From positions 42,544,117-42,608,116 of the forward strand of contig NC_045443.1 in the NCBI RefSeq assembly GCF_002776525.5: a stretch of 64,000 bases of DNA. Direction: 5' to 3'. Shown piece by piece: positions 31,856-44,786 of the stretch (the first letter of the stretch is position 1; each line of letters starts with the position of its first letter). Made by a program: the position numbers and the translations under genes. The stretch is from Piliocolobus tephrosceles. Its lineage: Eukaryota > Chordata > Mammalia > Primates > Cercopithecidae. The notes under the pieces were generated by a model. It was not told the origin of the DNA. It ran no database searches and worked only from the letters and a program-made list of their open reading frames with translations.

Positions 31856-34004
31856 ACACATCAACAACGTAATCACACCCATTCTAGTGCCTTATGATCA
31901 TCAGTTATCCAGTAAATTAGGAAGGTAACAAGATGAAATTTACATATATATGTGTAAAAACAATTATTTGAGCACTGATATCAGTTCTGTCACTGTTCTT
32001 TGGCCTTTGATGTTCACATGTGAAGCTTTCTGGAAAGGGAAGACCAGACCTGCACGATAAGATAAACCTGGATGACAGTGGGTCCTACTCCACAGAACAG
32101 GTGTCTTCAAGCATCACTACAGTCTGCCGTTTGCTCTGCTTCCAATGTTGAGTAAGAACAGCCCAATCTGCCTGGCTCTTTTTGTTCAATTCATGGTCCC
32201 TGGCACAGAAGGCTCTTCCCTTAAACATTTTTCCTCCGTGGGAATTTTATAGTTATGAGCCAAGTGGCAAATGTTCAAAATGATCAGATCTAACATACTT
32301 CTTATTAGCAAATTTAAAATGCATATTATTAAAAAGGACATTCTTGACTTGATATTTTTAAATTCAAGTTTTTAAACAATTGAGGAGAAAAGTAGGCATA
32401 GCCTAGAACAAAAATTCTTGACTTTTCTCCAACACAACCATGTCCCATCTGCAACAGTCACAACAGGCTGTGATTTCTGTACATAACCTGGCTTACTAGA
32501 TATGACTTCACCCATTCTTCTCTACTACCACTGATAAAACACCATAATTGGTATCATATTTGGATATTTTAAGATAAAATCTGATGCAAGAGTCAGGCTC
32601 CTCTTCAATCCACAGCTGAAAGCTGTCTTATATGAATAATATGTATTTATTTTTACTACTACTAAGGGCAAAAATGGCCAAAATTATTCTACTTGTGAAT
32701 TAACTACGTGCAATTGTAGTTATTTTGGAAGAAATCTTTTTAAAATGCTTAGTACAGAGCCTGGCATACATAATGCTCAATACATTTTAGATGATACAAT
32801 TGTTGATGTCATTGAAAACAACTACCAACTACCAATTGCTTGTAAATATTTCACAAGCAGGATAATCTGTACCCACAAACACAGAACTCCCATGTAGCAG
32901 GTGCCTCTGGTGCTCTTGTCACATGTCCTTGGCTTACTTCTGATATCAGCTATGGCTGTGGTAGACAGTTCCATGCAATCATCTCTCCCACCTCATGCTA
33001 CACTTTGGATGTGTGCCTTACCACATTCTGCTCCATATCACAGAGCTTACTCACTGGGGCATAAGGAGCAGAGCCCAGAAGTGCAGGGGAGGTAAAGCTT
33101 AGTGGGGAAACCCTTACTCAGTGAGGGGCAAGAGCCACTGGCTTGCAGGAGGACAATTCTAGGAAGCATTCTGTGTGTTTCCCAAGAGGTCTCAGCAGAA
33201 TTGTCTTCCCCACATTGCTCCTAGCAGATGACTCCTTCTTCCCCGTCTCACACCCCTGGCTCCCTCACTCCTGCCTCTAGCATCACCTCCCAAATTAACC
33301 AGCTGCACCTAACTCCTTGTCTCAGGCTCTGCTTTGCAGGGAATATGAACTAAGTCTAGGTGATTTTCAGAAATATAAACTACAATGCTTTTAATAGGTG
33401 GTCCTCAACACAAAGCAACAGCAGATTATTTTTGTTTTGCATTAAAAATATTTGAAATGGAAGAAAGAACATTATCAGCCAAGACCTTTCTGTAAAATAG
33501 AGTTCATAATATCTTATTGTGGAAACCCCTTAAAAAGTTGTGGAAAATAATTGTGTGAAGAATTGGGGGAGAAGAGAGGAAACAGGAGAGAAAACCCAAG
33601 ACCTTCAGCAACTTTGATCATTATTCCCACGCTCTGCATTGATGAGTCAGGTGATGACTGGCTCCTGTTCTGCTCCCTCTGATGCAGGCATTTGAGAGCA
33701 TTTACTGCATAACTACTTGGATGTATAATCAATTCAAGCCTGAGCTCTTTGGCTGAATGGGACACTGGCAAAGTTCCACAGGTTAATGGATAATTTGTAG
33801 GGACCCTATCATGGGCATTTGGCTGCATGTCCAATGATGTGGGAGTAACAGCCAGCATTGGTTAGAACATTTAAGGTCCTTAACAATTGTTGTGAGTGAC
33901 ACAACAAAACCAGAATATCATAAAACCCTAAAGAGACCAAGTGACTAAGGGAAAACACTCAAGTCTTTTCATGTAATTGACTTGAGAGTATTGACCATAT
34001 GAAA
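31856..34004. other. Spacer; MIR scrap only
   Basis: A short sense MIR 3' piece is possible at 32742-32795 (GTACAGAGCCTGGCATACAT). The rest is unrecognised. Open frames of 60-114 codons show no family resemblance. Confidence 0.5.
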
Positions 34005-34265
34005 TTTAATTCAATAGGTACATTTAGAGCACTTATTATGACACAACAATGAACAGCTATAGAGCAGTTTTACATCTGCTATCTCATTGGAGCCTAATAT
34101 AACCTCTAAGATAGGTACTATTATTCTCTCCACTTCACAGATAATGCAACTGAGACTCAAAGAAGTGATTAACCCTAGGAAAGTGCTCCACAAAATTGGT
34201 GAAATTGATGGCTTAAATGAAGTTAGGCCTCAAACACGAATGCAGATCTTCACATTCCCAATTAT
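34005..34265 (-). mobile_element. MIR, antisense
   Basis: TTTAGAGCACTTATTATGAC, ATCTGCTATCTCATTGGAGC, AGATAGGTACTATTATTCTC and ACAGATAATGCAACTGAGAC give the reversed MIR order. Confidence 0.85.
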
Positions 34266-34366
34266 TTGTTCTTTTCTCTACTTCCTGCTGCCTGGTTGGA
34301 CAGCACTAGGTGTCACCTCTAATATGAAATGCAAATGAATAGGACTGGTTCTCCTCCTTAAGGACT

Positions 34367-34657
34367 TCTTTTTTTTGAGTCAGAGTCTTACTCTGTCACC
34401 CAGGCTGGAGTGCAGTGGTGCGATCTCAGCTCACTGCAACATCCGCCTCCTGGGTTCAAGTGATTCTGCTACCTCAGCCTCCTGAGTAGCTGGGACTACA
34501 GGCATCCACCACCATTCCCAGCTAATTTTTGTATTTTTAGTAGAGGTGGGGTTTCACCATGCTGGTCAGATTGGTCTCGAACTCCCGACCTCAAATGATC
34601 CACCCACCTTGGCCTCTCAAAGTGCTGAGATTACAGGTGTAAGCCACCGCACCCAGC
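34367..34657 (-). mobile_element. Alu (AluS-type), antisense
   Basis: A complete reverse Alu. CCTTAAGGAC flanks it at 34356-34365 and 34658-34667. Confidence 0.96.
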
Positions 34658-34667
34658 CCTTAAGGAC

Positions 34668-35310
34668 GTTTATAAAGCCTACTGGAGAGTAAGAACAGTG
34701 CTGTTGATGTAGTAAATAGACCCCATGTCATATGAAGTTACAAAAGAGAGATGAGTACTGGCTTGTCTCCTTAGGGGAGGCTCTCTAAAGCAGGCGGCAA
34801 TAGAGCTGGGCTTTGAGGGATAGTCCAGATTTCCACTGGTGAGATGAAGAAACTGGAAACATTGCAACCAGTTAGGAGGACACTCAAGAGAGGATAGCTT
34901 TGGATTATGAAAATCTCACCAGTCTTGGTGACTTGTTAACTATTTAACATTCTTTAATTTCTATGAAATAATGCTTTTACAGACTACAATTTTTCTAAGT
35001 TCTGAACTTAAGTCACTTCTTGATAGCAAGGACCAATTAGGTCAGTTCAGCGGTTTTCCAATATTTTTGAGCTGTGGAACCAGAATCTTACACGGAAGTC
35101 AAATATATATATAAAGAGAAGCTGTTTGGTTGAAGCAGAGGTAGATGGAGGTAATCAGAGATTCCTGTCTCAGTGGAAAGGAGGTCATTCACACAAGGTG
35201 AGCCCTTATCAGCCCCATCCTGCTATTTTAATCATGGTGCACATTTCGACAAGGGCCAGTCAGGAAAACAAAAACTACCTCAGTGATTTTAACAGACAAA
35301 ATAATTAGAA
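34668..35310. other. Spacer, nothing recognised
   Basis: No gene seen. A short TA-rich stretch lies near 35104-35113. Confidence 0.5.
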
Positions 35311-35324
35311 AATAATTAGTTGGA

Positions 35325-35625
35325 CCAGGCGTGCTGGCTCATGCCTGTAATCCAAGAACTTTGGGTGGCTGAAGCAAGCAGGTTGCTTGAGCCCAGGAGT
35401 TTGAGATCACCCCGGGCAACATGGCAAGACCCCATCTCTACAAAAAGTACAAACATTAGCCAGATGTGGTATTGCCCACCTGTAGTCTCAGCTACTACTC
35501 GGGAGGCTGAGATGCGAGATGGCTTAAACCCAGGAGGTCGAGGCTACACGGAGCTGTGATCACACCACTGCACTCCAGCCTAGGTGACAGAGCAAAATCC
35601 TGTCTCAAAGGAAAAACAAAAAAAA
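35325..35625 (+). mobile_element. AluJ-type element, sense
   Basis: A diverged Alu with AluJ-like features (GCTTGAGCCCAGGAGTTTGA, CATCTCTACAAAAAG). The duplication AATAATTAGTTGGA (35311-35324) is repeated as AGAATTAGTTGGA at 35626-35638. Confidence 0.93.
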
Positions 35626-35638
35626 AGAATTAGTTGGA

Positions 35639-36619
35639 AAATCATTGCAGGACTGAAAAGGCAAGAAGAGAACACCAAAATAACACACAGAAAAGGTATC
35701 TTCTCCCTGTAGGGCTGGTGGAACAAAAGGAAAGAGGTGGGGTTATTAAAACTTAGGAGGGCAGAAGTATCCTACTGAGCTTATACTCAGACCTCAGGAA
35801 AAAAGACCCTGCTAAGCTCTCATGGGAATGGTGAGACAAACTTTGGTCTAACTGATGGGGAAAAAAAAGTTGTAAACTAGAGCAAACTGCCACTGACAAG
35901 ATGAAGGGCTATTGCTGGAGTGATGCAGGCGGTAACAATGAATAAACAGGAAGGATCAGTCCCCCTTTCTTCCTCCTGCCTTTCAGTTCCATTGGTGGAA
36001 CTTCAGGGGATCCAGCTGGCAAAGGAGAAAGGTGGTCTTCAAGCTCAGCCCCAGCAACACAGAGCAGAGTGGTGGGAGGTGGAGCTGAGAGACATCACAG
36101 TGCCTCAGACCACAAGGAGGAGGAAACAAGACAGTAAGGGGGCTGTGACCCAAACGTTCCTGATTTGGGGGAAAATCAGAGTTTCTATCCTAAAGATAGC
36201 AGATCAGTTGTTCTGTCTCTGGAGGACAAGGTGATGGGGTGATGGTATGTTAAATAGAGCATGAAACACACATTAGTATGTACAGCCTAGTAGCAGGAAG
36301 GGACCAGAGCAATGGAGTGAAGAAACAAAGTAGATCTTCAAATTCTGAAATAACCTCTTTTGTCGTATTTCCTGGATCAGGATTTATAATTAAATGATGA
36401 TTTATTCTCTTTTTTTACATATGTTCTTTCTTTTCAAATTCATTTTCTCTTCTGCGGCATACTTGGACAAAGTCAATGCATCAGAAAAGTTAAGTCAAGT
36501 GATATAGCCACTAACTGCAAATACATTAAATATATGCAGCATGTATCATTTTCCCTGTCTATGAGATGGTGATACTAAGGGATTATATGTAGAAATGAAG
36601 ATTCTCTCATTAGCAATTA
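35639..36619. other. Spacer, nothing recognised
   Basis: A 104-codon open frame at 35920-36234 shows no family resemblance and no splice or promoter context that I can support. Confidence 0.45.
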
Positions 36620-36735
36620 TCATTCATTCATTCATCCATTTAACATATATATTTTAATGTCTATTATATACCAGGCACTGTTTTAGGGGCAGGGGTTCAA
36701 ACACTAAATATATAATAATAATAGACAAAACACCC
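36620..36735 (-). mobile_element. L2 3' end, antisense
   Basis: TCATTCATTCATTCATCCA, then TATACCAGGCACTGTTTTAG and AGACAAAACACCC fit the reversed L2 3' end. Confidence 0.75.
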
Positions 36736-38897
36736 ATATTAGTCAGGAATATTAGTATGACACTAAGTGATGGAAAATCCCACTCCAGTGGCTTTACCAA
36801 AGACAGTTTTACAATTTTGGCCCAATGAGAAATCATGAGGGAGGCAGCCAAGATTGGTAGGGTAGGCTGTGATGCCATCAAGGACCCAGTTTCTCTCTAT
36901 CTGCTTACCCTCTTTCAAGGGCTAATTTTTGTACTCACACTTGTTCTTTCGTGATCACAAGACAACTATTCCACTGTGAGAAATTATATCTGCACACCAA
37001 ACAAGCAAAAGAAAAGAGAGAAAAGGCAAGGCCTGTGGTAGGAAAGTAAAGGCTTTACAGAAATCGCCAACAGACTTCTGCTCATATGTCATTGACCAGA
37101 GCTACATCACATGGCCACACCTCACTGGAAACCAGAATGGGAGGGTGAACATTTTTAGCTGGGCATATGTTTATCCTAAGTAAAATCAGGAATCTGTTAG
37201 TAAAGAAGAAACGATACTGGCTAGTTCTCTAGCAGTCTCTGCCACACCCCCTGTGTCATGGAGCTTATATTCCAGTCTAGCAGATTGTGTCACTGGGGCT
37301 CTTTGGTTCCAGCAACTGCAGCCAAGAGGAGTGGAATTTGCTGGAAGGATGTAAACCAGCTCATAGAAGCAAAGGGAAGTTGGAGAGCCAGGTCATAGAA
37401 GAACAGGAACTAGGGCAGTCTGTGAGACTAGGCATCCAGTGGCACTGGTCTGATAAATAAGCCGCAAATACAGAAGTTGTCTAAAATCAGGAGAGAAGTC
37501 CAGCTCCTGGCTGGAGTCCTAGCAATCCCACCACTCTGCACCCAGTGGGAGAGGTGATCTCCCCATAAGGAAGTCAAGGAGTGCTGACCAAGGAAAGAGG
37601 CAAGGGTGTAGAGCAGCCCAACAGGTCCAGGTCATTGACCAAGGAGCTGATATTGGTGAAATGATTTAAGTTTCCCATATAACAAGTTCTCAAGTGCTAT
37701 TAAACACTGTTAAGATTCTTAATATTATAACTCAACCTTAAAAACACATCTTTGCTCCAATTCCTTAATGCCTCAGAAAAATCTAATTTTCACTTTTCTA
37801 AACTGAATCAGAACTGCAAAAAATAGTTTACACCAGAAAAACAGACTGCAAAAGATTGGATGGTTTTGTTATTAAGACTGTCTCCTAGTTACATTTTATA
37901 TATAGATTCTTCAGAATGTAGGTTAGGGAGCTATTAAAAAATTAAATAAGAGAAGAGCATCGCTTCTGCTATTTGACTTGAAGATGTTCACAGCGGGGCA
38001 ACATAAAAACAGATTTTTATAGTGTTGCCTGAAAATAATACTATATACTGAACTAGGAGACCATAGGCAGATCAGACCATTAAGAACTATTACCCATATT
38101 ATTACTGCTAAAATATTTATATGTTATAATTTTGTAATAAGGTATTTCCAAAGAAAATAATGTTGGCTTAAAATGCATATATCAGTAAAGGCATTCCAGC
38201 TTAGTGTTGTTTGAAGATTTCTGCAGGAGCAAAAGCCAAAAACAACAAATGACTATTGTAACTTTAGATTATGTCCCTCTAATTGATTTTTTTTTTTTGA
38301 CCCTTGGAAACATTTATAGCAAATGAAGCAATAAAATTAAGCAGGGTGAAATTTGTTAAAAATAAGAAAATTGATATAGGCCCAGGTGCCATTGTTACTC
38401 ATGTTCTTTTTCTATAATAGAATTATTTCAATTTCTAAACAGTTTTGGGTCTTCATTGGTTTATTCAAAAAATATTTAGTGACTCTGTCTACTAAGGCAG
38501 ATGGTATTCTTGCCTATTCAGTATTCACTCTCCTTTCACTCCTAACTAATGTAATCCCATCTCTTTCAAGATGTCAGCACATTCTACAAAAATAATAACT
38601 TCCAAGATTGCAGTCAAGGGTTGCCATCTTAATAGGGCTAGATAATGAGAGATAATAAAAGAGTTTTTGTTTTTTGCGTTTTGTTTTAAGGAGGAGAAAT
38701 TTATCTGACAGTATCTTTAAACTTTCTATTTGGAATGCAGATGCAACTCCTGGAACTATGGCAGCCATCTTGTAACCATGAGGATATAATAAACAACGAG
38801 ATGGATCATTGAGCTTTGATGACATTTTTAGAGACAGTATACCCCCACTAGCCTGCTTATCTTCAGCCTTTTTCCTATGTAATTAAAAAAAAAAATC
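36736..38897. other. Spacer; possible unclassified old repeats
   Basis: 36750-37260 (GGAAAATCCCACTCCAGTGG, CACATGGCCACACCTCACTG, TCTCTGCCACACC) has the look of a medium-frequency interspersed repeat, and so does 38570-38820 (ATGGCAGCCATCTTGTAACC). I cannot name either. No gene seen. Confidence 0.35.
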
Positions 38898-39199
38898 GGC
38901 TGGGCCCGGTGGCTCACGCCTGTAATCCCAAGCACTTTGGGAGGCCAAGGAGGGTGAATCACGAGGTCAGGAAATCGAAACCATCCTGGTTAACATGGTG
39001 AAACCCCCTCTCTACTAAAAACACACACAAAAAAATTAGCCTGGCATGGTGGCCGGCACCTGTAGTCCCAGCTACTCAGGAGGCTGAGGTGGGAGAATTG
39101 CTTGAATCTGGGAGGCGGAGCTTGCAGTGAGCGGAGATTGCGCCACTGCACTCCAGCCTGGACAACACAGCAGACTCCATCTCAAAAAAAAAAAAAAAA
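38898..39199 (+). mobile_element. Alu (AluS/Y-type), sense
   Basis: A full Alu from GGCTGGGCCCGGTGGCTCA to an A tail. The tail and the preceding A-run both abut ATC, so the duplication is an A-rich ATC site whose limits are unclear. Confidence 0.95.
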
Positions 39200-39254
39200 T
39201 CTCCATTTGGTTCAGCTATTGCAGTCAGGTTCTGTTATTTGCAGCCAAGTGCAT

Positions 39255-40260
39255 TACTAACTGGCATATGTGCTATGTACCAGGTACTATGTCAGACCCA
39301 GTGAACAAGATATGCAGTGAACAAGATGTAGTCCCTCAGGGACTTTACTATTAAATGGGAGAAATATTAAATAAATAATTATAAAATTAATGATTTAATT
39401 ACAATTTCTGTGAAGGTTATTACTAGGTCATCTAAATTAGCCTGAATGAAGATGGTGGTTAGAGAAGATACTTGGAAGCAAATGACATACAAACTGAGAC
39501 TTGGAGGGTAACTAGGAGATAACTGGGCAGTGACAGTTGGAGAGAAAATTCCAAGGGGGAATAAGAGTCTCTGTGAGTAAAACATACAGACTAAGGAGAA
39601 TGATACTTCGTGAGAGCAGAAGTCAAGTACAAAAAAAAATGCAGGGCCGAGGGAAGGAGGGAAAATAAAAAATGCAGGGCCTTTTGGCCATGGCAAGAAA
39701 CTTAGACTGCAGAGCAATGGAAAGTCTTTGGCCTATGTGATCAGATTCCAGTTGTGAAAAGATAATTCTGATTGCATTATGAAGGAACTGGAGGGAAGCA
39801 AGAGTGGACATGGGGAGTAAGAAGTTGATTGAAATAGTATAGATCTGGGGTACCCAAAATACTGACCAAGGACCAGCCTTCATAATTAAAATCGTGTGGA
39901 ACTCAGTCATGCCCACTCATTTACATATAGTCTACTGCTGCTTCTGTGCTACAATGACAGAGTTAAGCAGTTGCCTCAGAGACCATATGGCCGGTAGAGT
40001 CTAAATTATCTACTATCTGGCCCTTTATAAAACAAGTTTGCCAACCCCTGCTCTAGAGGAAAGATGGTGAAAAGATGATGGCTTGGACTAGTGCCATGAA
40101 GATGTAGAAGAGTGGACAGATTTGAGATGTATTTGCGACTTGCTGAGGGGTTAAATTAGGGAATTGAAGGAGAGAAAGAGATGAACAATGACTTTTAAAC
40201 ATAAGCAACAGAAAAGATTTTTAAAAAGCAGGTTTGGGAGATAAAGTTCAAGTGTTCTGT
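39255..40260 (-). mobile_element. L2, antisense, interrupted by a small hAT-like element
   Basis: It runs in reversed L2 order: GTACCAGGTACTATGTCAGA, GAAGTCAAGTAC then GCAGGGCCTTTTGGCCATGG, TTTGGCCTATGTGATCAGAT, and after the interruption GATGGCTTGGACTAGTGCC and TTTGAGATGTATTTG. This is one of the longer L2 copies in the window. It has no open frame of note. Confidence 0.8.
39846..40049. mobile_element. Small non-autonomous DNA transposon, hAT-like
   Basis: It interrupts the L2. CTGGGGTACCCAAAATAC at the left is matched in reverse by AGTTTGCCAACCCCTG at the right. The middle (CATGCCCACTCATTTACATA, TATCTGGCCCTTTATAAAAC) is a familiar interspersed repeat. Possible 8-bp flanks match only partly. 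Confidence 0.7.
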
Positions 40261-41782
40261 CTAGGCTGCTTCAGTTTAAATATCTTAAAGAGGGAGATTA
40301 TTACTACCATGGTGTCTCTCTTGAATATGGGAAGCCTATAATATGGGAACTTTCCCTGAATTCCATATTGTAATCAGTTCGGTGCTATGACAATCACACT
40401 GTAACATACTGTTTTTTACATACAGAAAGTCTTCCCAAATAAATAATTCAATTCAGTCCATTTTAATTAAAAAAGCAGAAGTTAAAAGAGATAAAGACAA
40501 ATGGATAACAATAAAAGTTTTCTAATGGTTTGAGAAAGAGCATCTGGTTCTTTAGTGTAAGTCTATCTAGTAATGACACACTTTCAAAGTTTATTTTTCA
40601 TGCTATTGCATTTTCCCCAGTATTTTCATGCCACTAAATATAATCAAATTGAGCTCATAAAAATAACAAAGTCATGGGCCTGTTGCAGTTAAGATATAAC
40701 TTGTTGAGAAACGATGAAGAGCTTTTGGGGTTAGATTTTATTAAACCCATCTTTACCCTTCCAAATAGAATGACTGTATTTCTCTGTCAAAATCTGGGAC
40801 ACAAGGTTGACAACTGGAAACAAAATTTTAATTTTGGAAGTCCCAGAAAATATCAAATATACGATTGTCATATATTTCTATGCAAGACCCTAAGTCATGG
40901 GAAACTCATCCAAATCTTTATTCATGCCCCGTAAAAGGAGAAGCCTCAAGTACAGAAAGGAATATAATGGACCATCATAGAAAATGATGCGGCCCAACAT
41001 TTGAAATAAGATACCTTGGTGCTGGTCTTTAACTTTTATAAGTATTTAGCAATATGGATATGAAATATTCTTGATGAGTCTCCTACTGAGACTATTAGAG
41101 AGGAAAAAAAGCAAGACTTCCAAAATGTAAATATGCAGGATAATATTTGACCTGCACTCTTTTTGCTTAGAACTATATGTCACAACTGTTAAACCAGTTT
41201 GGAGAGCTGCAGGAATATTTTGAATGCTACCTCACAATTTTTCATCATCGTGCAATTTTGCTTATCCCAATAAGTGGTTTTTTGGCAAAACATGCTGGAA
41301 ATTTTCCTTGTACTTAAGGATAAAACTACTTCTTTCGAGATGCGCACATTAAGATATGGGGACAAAAATATCCAAGGTAGAGAATGTAGGATTTATATGT
41401 TTAATGAAATGTGAAAATTGAAAAAGACAAACATCTCTTCTGGAGATGGCCTTAACCATTTGCAAACTGGATTAACTTAAACTTATTCAAACCAGCATTC
41501 TTTTATTCCTTGATAGGTAAATTTGATAGGTAACTCTTTTTTAAAATTACTATTTTCAAGCAGAGTAGAATTTTCCCTGTATGAAACATGGAATTCCTGG
41601 CCAAACACTGTTGAGATAATGCTCAGAAAGTAGTTTCTTTCTTCCTTCCTGAATCCACCAGCTCAGGAGCATAAGCCCAGCTTCAGGTGGGATCGTGTTT
41701 GGAGGAGCAACTGGGGCAGAAGAGAGTTTGGAACTGCCATGCTGAGCTGCTTTTGATGCTTTTGTAATTTCATTCACACACC
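40261..41782. other. Spacer, nothing recognised
   Basis: No gene or repeat is recognised on either strand. Confidence 0.5.
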
Positions 41783-41865
41783 CTCCCTTCCTTCCTTCCT
41801 TCCTTCCTTCCTTCCTTCCTTCCTTCCTTCCTTCCTTCCCGCCTTCCTTCCTTCTCTCTCTCTCT
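41783..41865. repeat. TTCC tetranucleotide repeat and CT tract
   Basis: About 13 near-perfect CTTC units, one CCCG interruption, then a CT-rich tract. It sits at the tail of the reverse Alu that follows, from which it probably grew. Confidence 0.95.
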
Positions 41866-42148
41866 CTTTCCTTTCTTTTGCTCTGTCATCCAGGCTGAAA
41901 TGCAATGGCGTGATCACAGCTCACTGCAGCCTCTGCTTCCTGGGCTCAAACGATTCTCCCATCTGAGCCTCCGAAGCAACTGGGACTACAGGCTTTCACC
42001 ACCATGCCCAGCTAAGTTTTGTATTATTTTTAGAGATGGGATTTCACCCTGTTGCCCAGGTTGGTCTCGAAATCCTGGCCTCAAGCTATTTGCCTGCCTC
42101 AGCCTCCCAAAGTGCTGGGATTACAGGCAGGAGGCACTGCTCCTGGCC
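41866..42148 (-). mobile_element. AluJ-type element, antisense
   Basis: A diverged reverse Alu (GCTCTGTCATCCAGGCTG, CCTCAAGCTATTTGCCTG, CAAAGTGCTGGGATTACAGG). The tail-proximal GAGACAGAGTC part is lost to the pyrimidine repeat. Confidence 0.93.
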
Positions 42149-43741
42149 TACACACATTTTCTTTAGGACATCTGTAAAGTGTTATTTTACAAGTTGAAGT
42201 ATAATTGACAAATAATAAAATTCATCTTTCAAAATATACAGTTCTATATATTTTGTGACATTTATACAGTCATGTAACCACCCCACAATCGAGGTAGAGA
42301 ATATTTTCATCATCTTAAAAGGTTCTTCATGTCCTACCCCTATTCTAGTGGAAACCTGCAACCATAGATCTGATTTCTAGTTCTGCCTTTTCCAGAATGT
42401 CATATAAAGGGAATCATACAGGATGTAGCCTTTCGAATCTGACTTCTTTCACTTGGCAAAATGCTTTTAAATTCAGCAATGTTGTGAACGTATTTACAGT
42501 TTATTCCTTTTTATTGATGTATAGTGTTCCATTATGTTTATATGGATATACCACAATTCATTTATCCATTCAGTATTTGGTTGTTTGGTTGTTTCCAGTT
42601 TTGGGTAACTATAAATACAGCTGCTATAAATATTCCTATACAGGTTTTGTGTGGACTCATGTCTTCATTTCTCTAGGATAAATGCCTAAATAGAAGTTTT
42701 CCCCCGAATCATGCAATAACTGTATGTTTAACATTAAAAGGAATTGTCAAATTGTTTGCCTAAGTGGCTATACCATTTTGTACTCCCACCAGTAAATGTA
42801 TAAGATTTCAGTTACTCAGCATCCTCGCAAGCATCTTACATTGTCAGTTTGTTGTTATTAGAGCCATCATAACAGGTGTGTATTGATATCTCATTGGGCT
42901 TTTAATTTACATTTCTCTGCTGACATAATATTGAACATATTTTCATGTGTTTAGTTGCCATGTGCATCTTATTTGATGAAGTATCTGTTCAAATCTTTTG
43001 CCCACTTTTAATTCATTTGTTTTCTTAATACTGAGTTTTAAAAATTCTGTATATATTCCAGTTACCAGTCTTACCTGGAATAGGTATTTTCCAAACATTT
43101 TTCTCCTTGTTTTGGGCTTGTCCTTTCATTTTTTTCACAATATCATATGAAGAGCAGAATTTTTAAATTTTGCTGAAATCTAATTTATTAATATTCTTCT
43201 TTTATGCATCATGCTTTTTGTGTTCTTCCTAGGAAATCTTCACCTAACCCAAAATAGCAACGTTTTTTCTGTATTTTCTTCCTATAATAACATTATAATT
43301 TTAATTTTAAATTCAGGTCTCTGATCAATTTCCAGTGAACTTTTAAATATGGTGTGAGATATGGATTGAGGTTCATGTTTTATATGTGGATGTCCAAATA
43401 GGCTGGCACCATTTGTTCAAAAGCCTGATCTATTTGTGTTGTATTATCTTGGTATATTTGCTGGAAATCAATATTTGTGTGGCTTATTTCTGTGCTCTCT
43501 CTTCTATTCAATTGATCTATGTGCCTTTCCTTTTGCCAGTACTGTGCTGTCTTGATTACTGTAGCTTTATAGTAAGTTTTGAGATAAGGTAGGGTTAGTC
43601 ATACAATTTCGCTTTTTTTTTTTTTTTTTTTTTTTTTCAAAATTGTTTTGGCTATTCTACGTTCTTGGGTTGCTATACAATTTTTAGAATCAGTTTGTTG
43701 ATTTCTACCAAAAGCCTTGAAGCATTTTGGTTGGAATTACT

Positions 43742-43743
<2 letters not shown>

Positions 43744-43787
<44 letters not shown>
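43744..43787. repeat. TA dinucleotide repeat, about 22 units
   Basis: An uninterrupted AT run inside the L1M. Such tracts can form hairpins and vary in length. Confidence 0.97.
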
Positions 43788-43789
<2 letters not shown>

Positions 43790-44786
43790 ATTTGGGGGAA
43801 ATTGACATTTTGACACTATTGAGTGTTTTTATTCACAAAGACAATATGCTCTTCATTTATTTAGGTCTTCTCTGATTCCTTTCATCGATGGCTTTTAGTT
43901 TTTAATATATAAATTGGACAGATATTTTGTTAGGTTTATCTTTAATTTTCTATGTTTTAGATGCTATTTTAAATAGTGCTTTCCAAAATTTTCTGTTCCT
44001 AATTGTCTATTACTAGTATATAGAAATACAATTGAATTTTTTTGGTATATTGAGCTTATATCTTAAAACTTTGCTAAACTTATTTAGTAATTTTAGTAGC
44101 TTGTTGGTAGATTTTTTGGGATCTGCTATGTAGAAAATTATGTCATCTGAGAATATGAAGTTTTAATTTTTCCTTTACAAAATGCATGCCATTTATTTAT
44201 TTTGCCTTGTTGCACTTGCTAGGGCCTCCAATGCAATACTAAAAAGATGTAGTGATAGTGGATTCCTGATTTTCTGATTTTACAGGCAAGACATTTATAT
44301 TTAGTCAATTATTATTAAGGGTTTTTGTTTTGTTTTGTTTTGTTTTTTGCAGATAGATGCATGCTACCAGGTTGAAGACATTCCCTTCTATTCACTGAGT
44401 TTTGTTATTGTTGTGTTTTTTTCATGAATGGAGTTTAAATTTAGTCAAAGTCTTTTTTGCTCCTATTGGGATGAGTATATGGATATTTTACTTTGTCAAT
44501 ATAGTATATTATGCTGATTTTTGAATGCTGAACCAACGTTGCATTCCTGGAATAAACCTTATTTGGTCATGTTGTATTAGCTTTTTCTCATATTGCTGGA
44601 TTTAATTTGCTAATATTTTGTTAAGGATTTTGCATCTGTTTTCATGAGACATATTGGGTACATTTCAAGATAATTCTGGTCTTACAAATGAATTGGGAAG
44701 CATTCCTTCCTCTTTAGTTTTCTAAAAGAATTTTATATAGAATTGGTTTCTTTTTCTTGATGTTTCGTAGAACTCACTAGTGAAGT

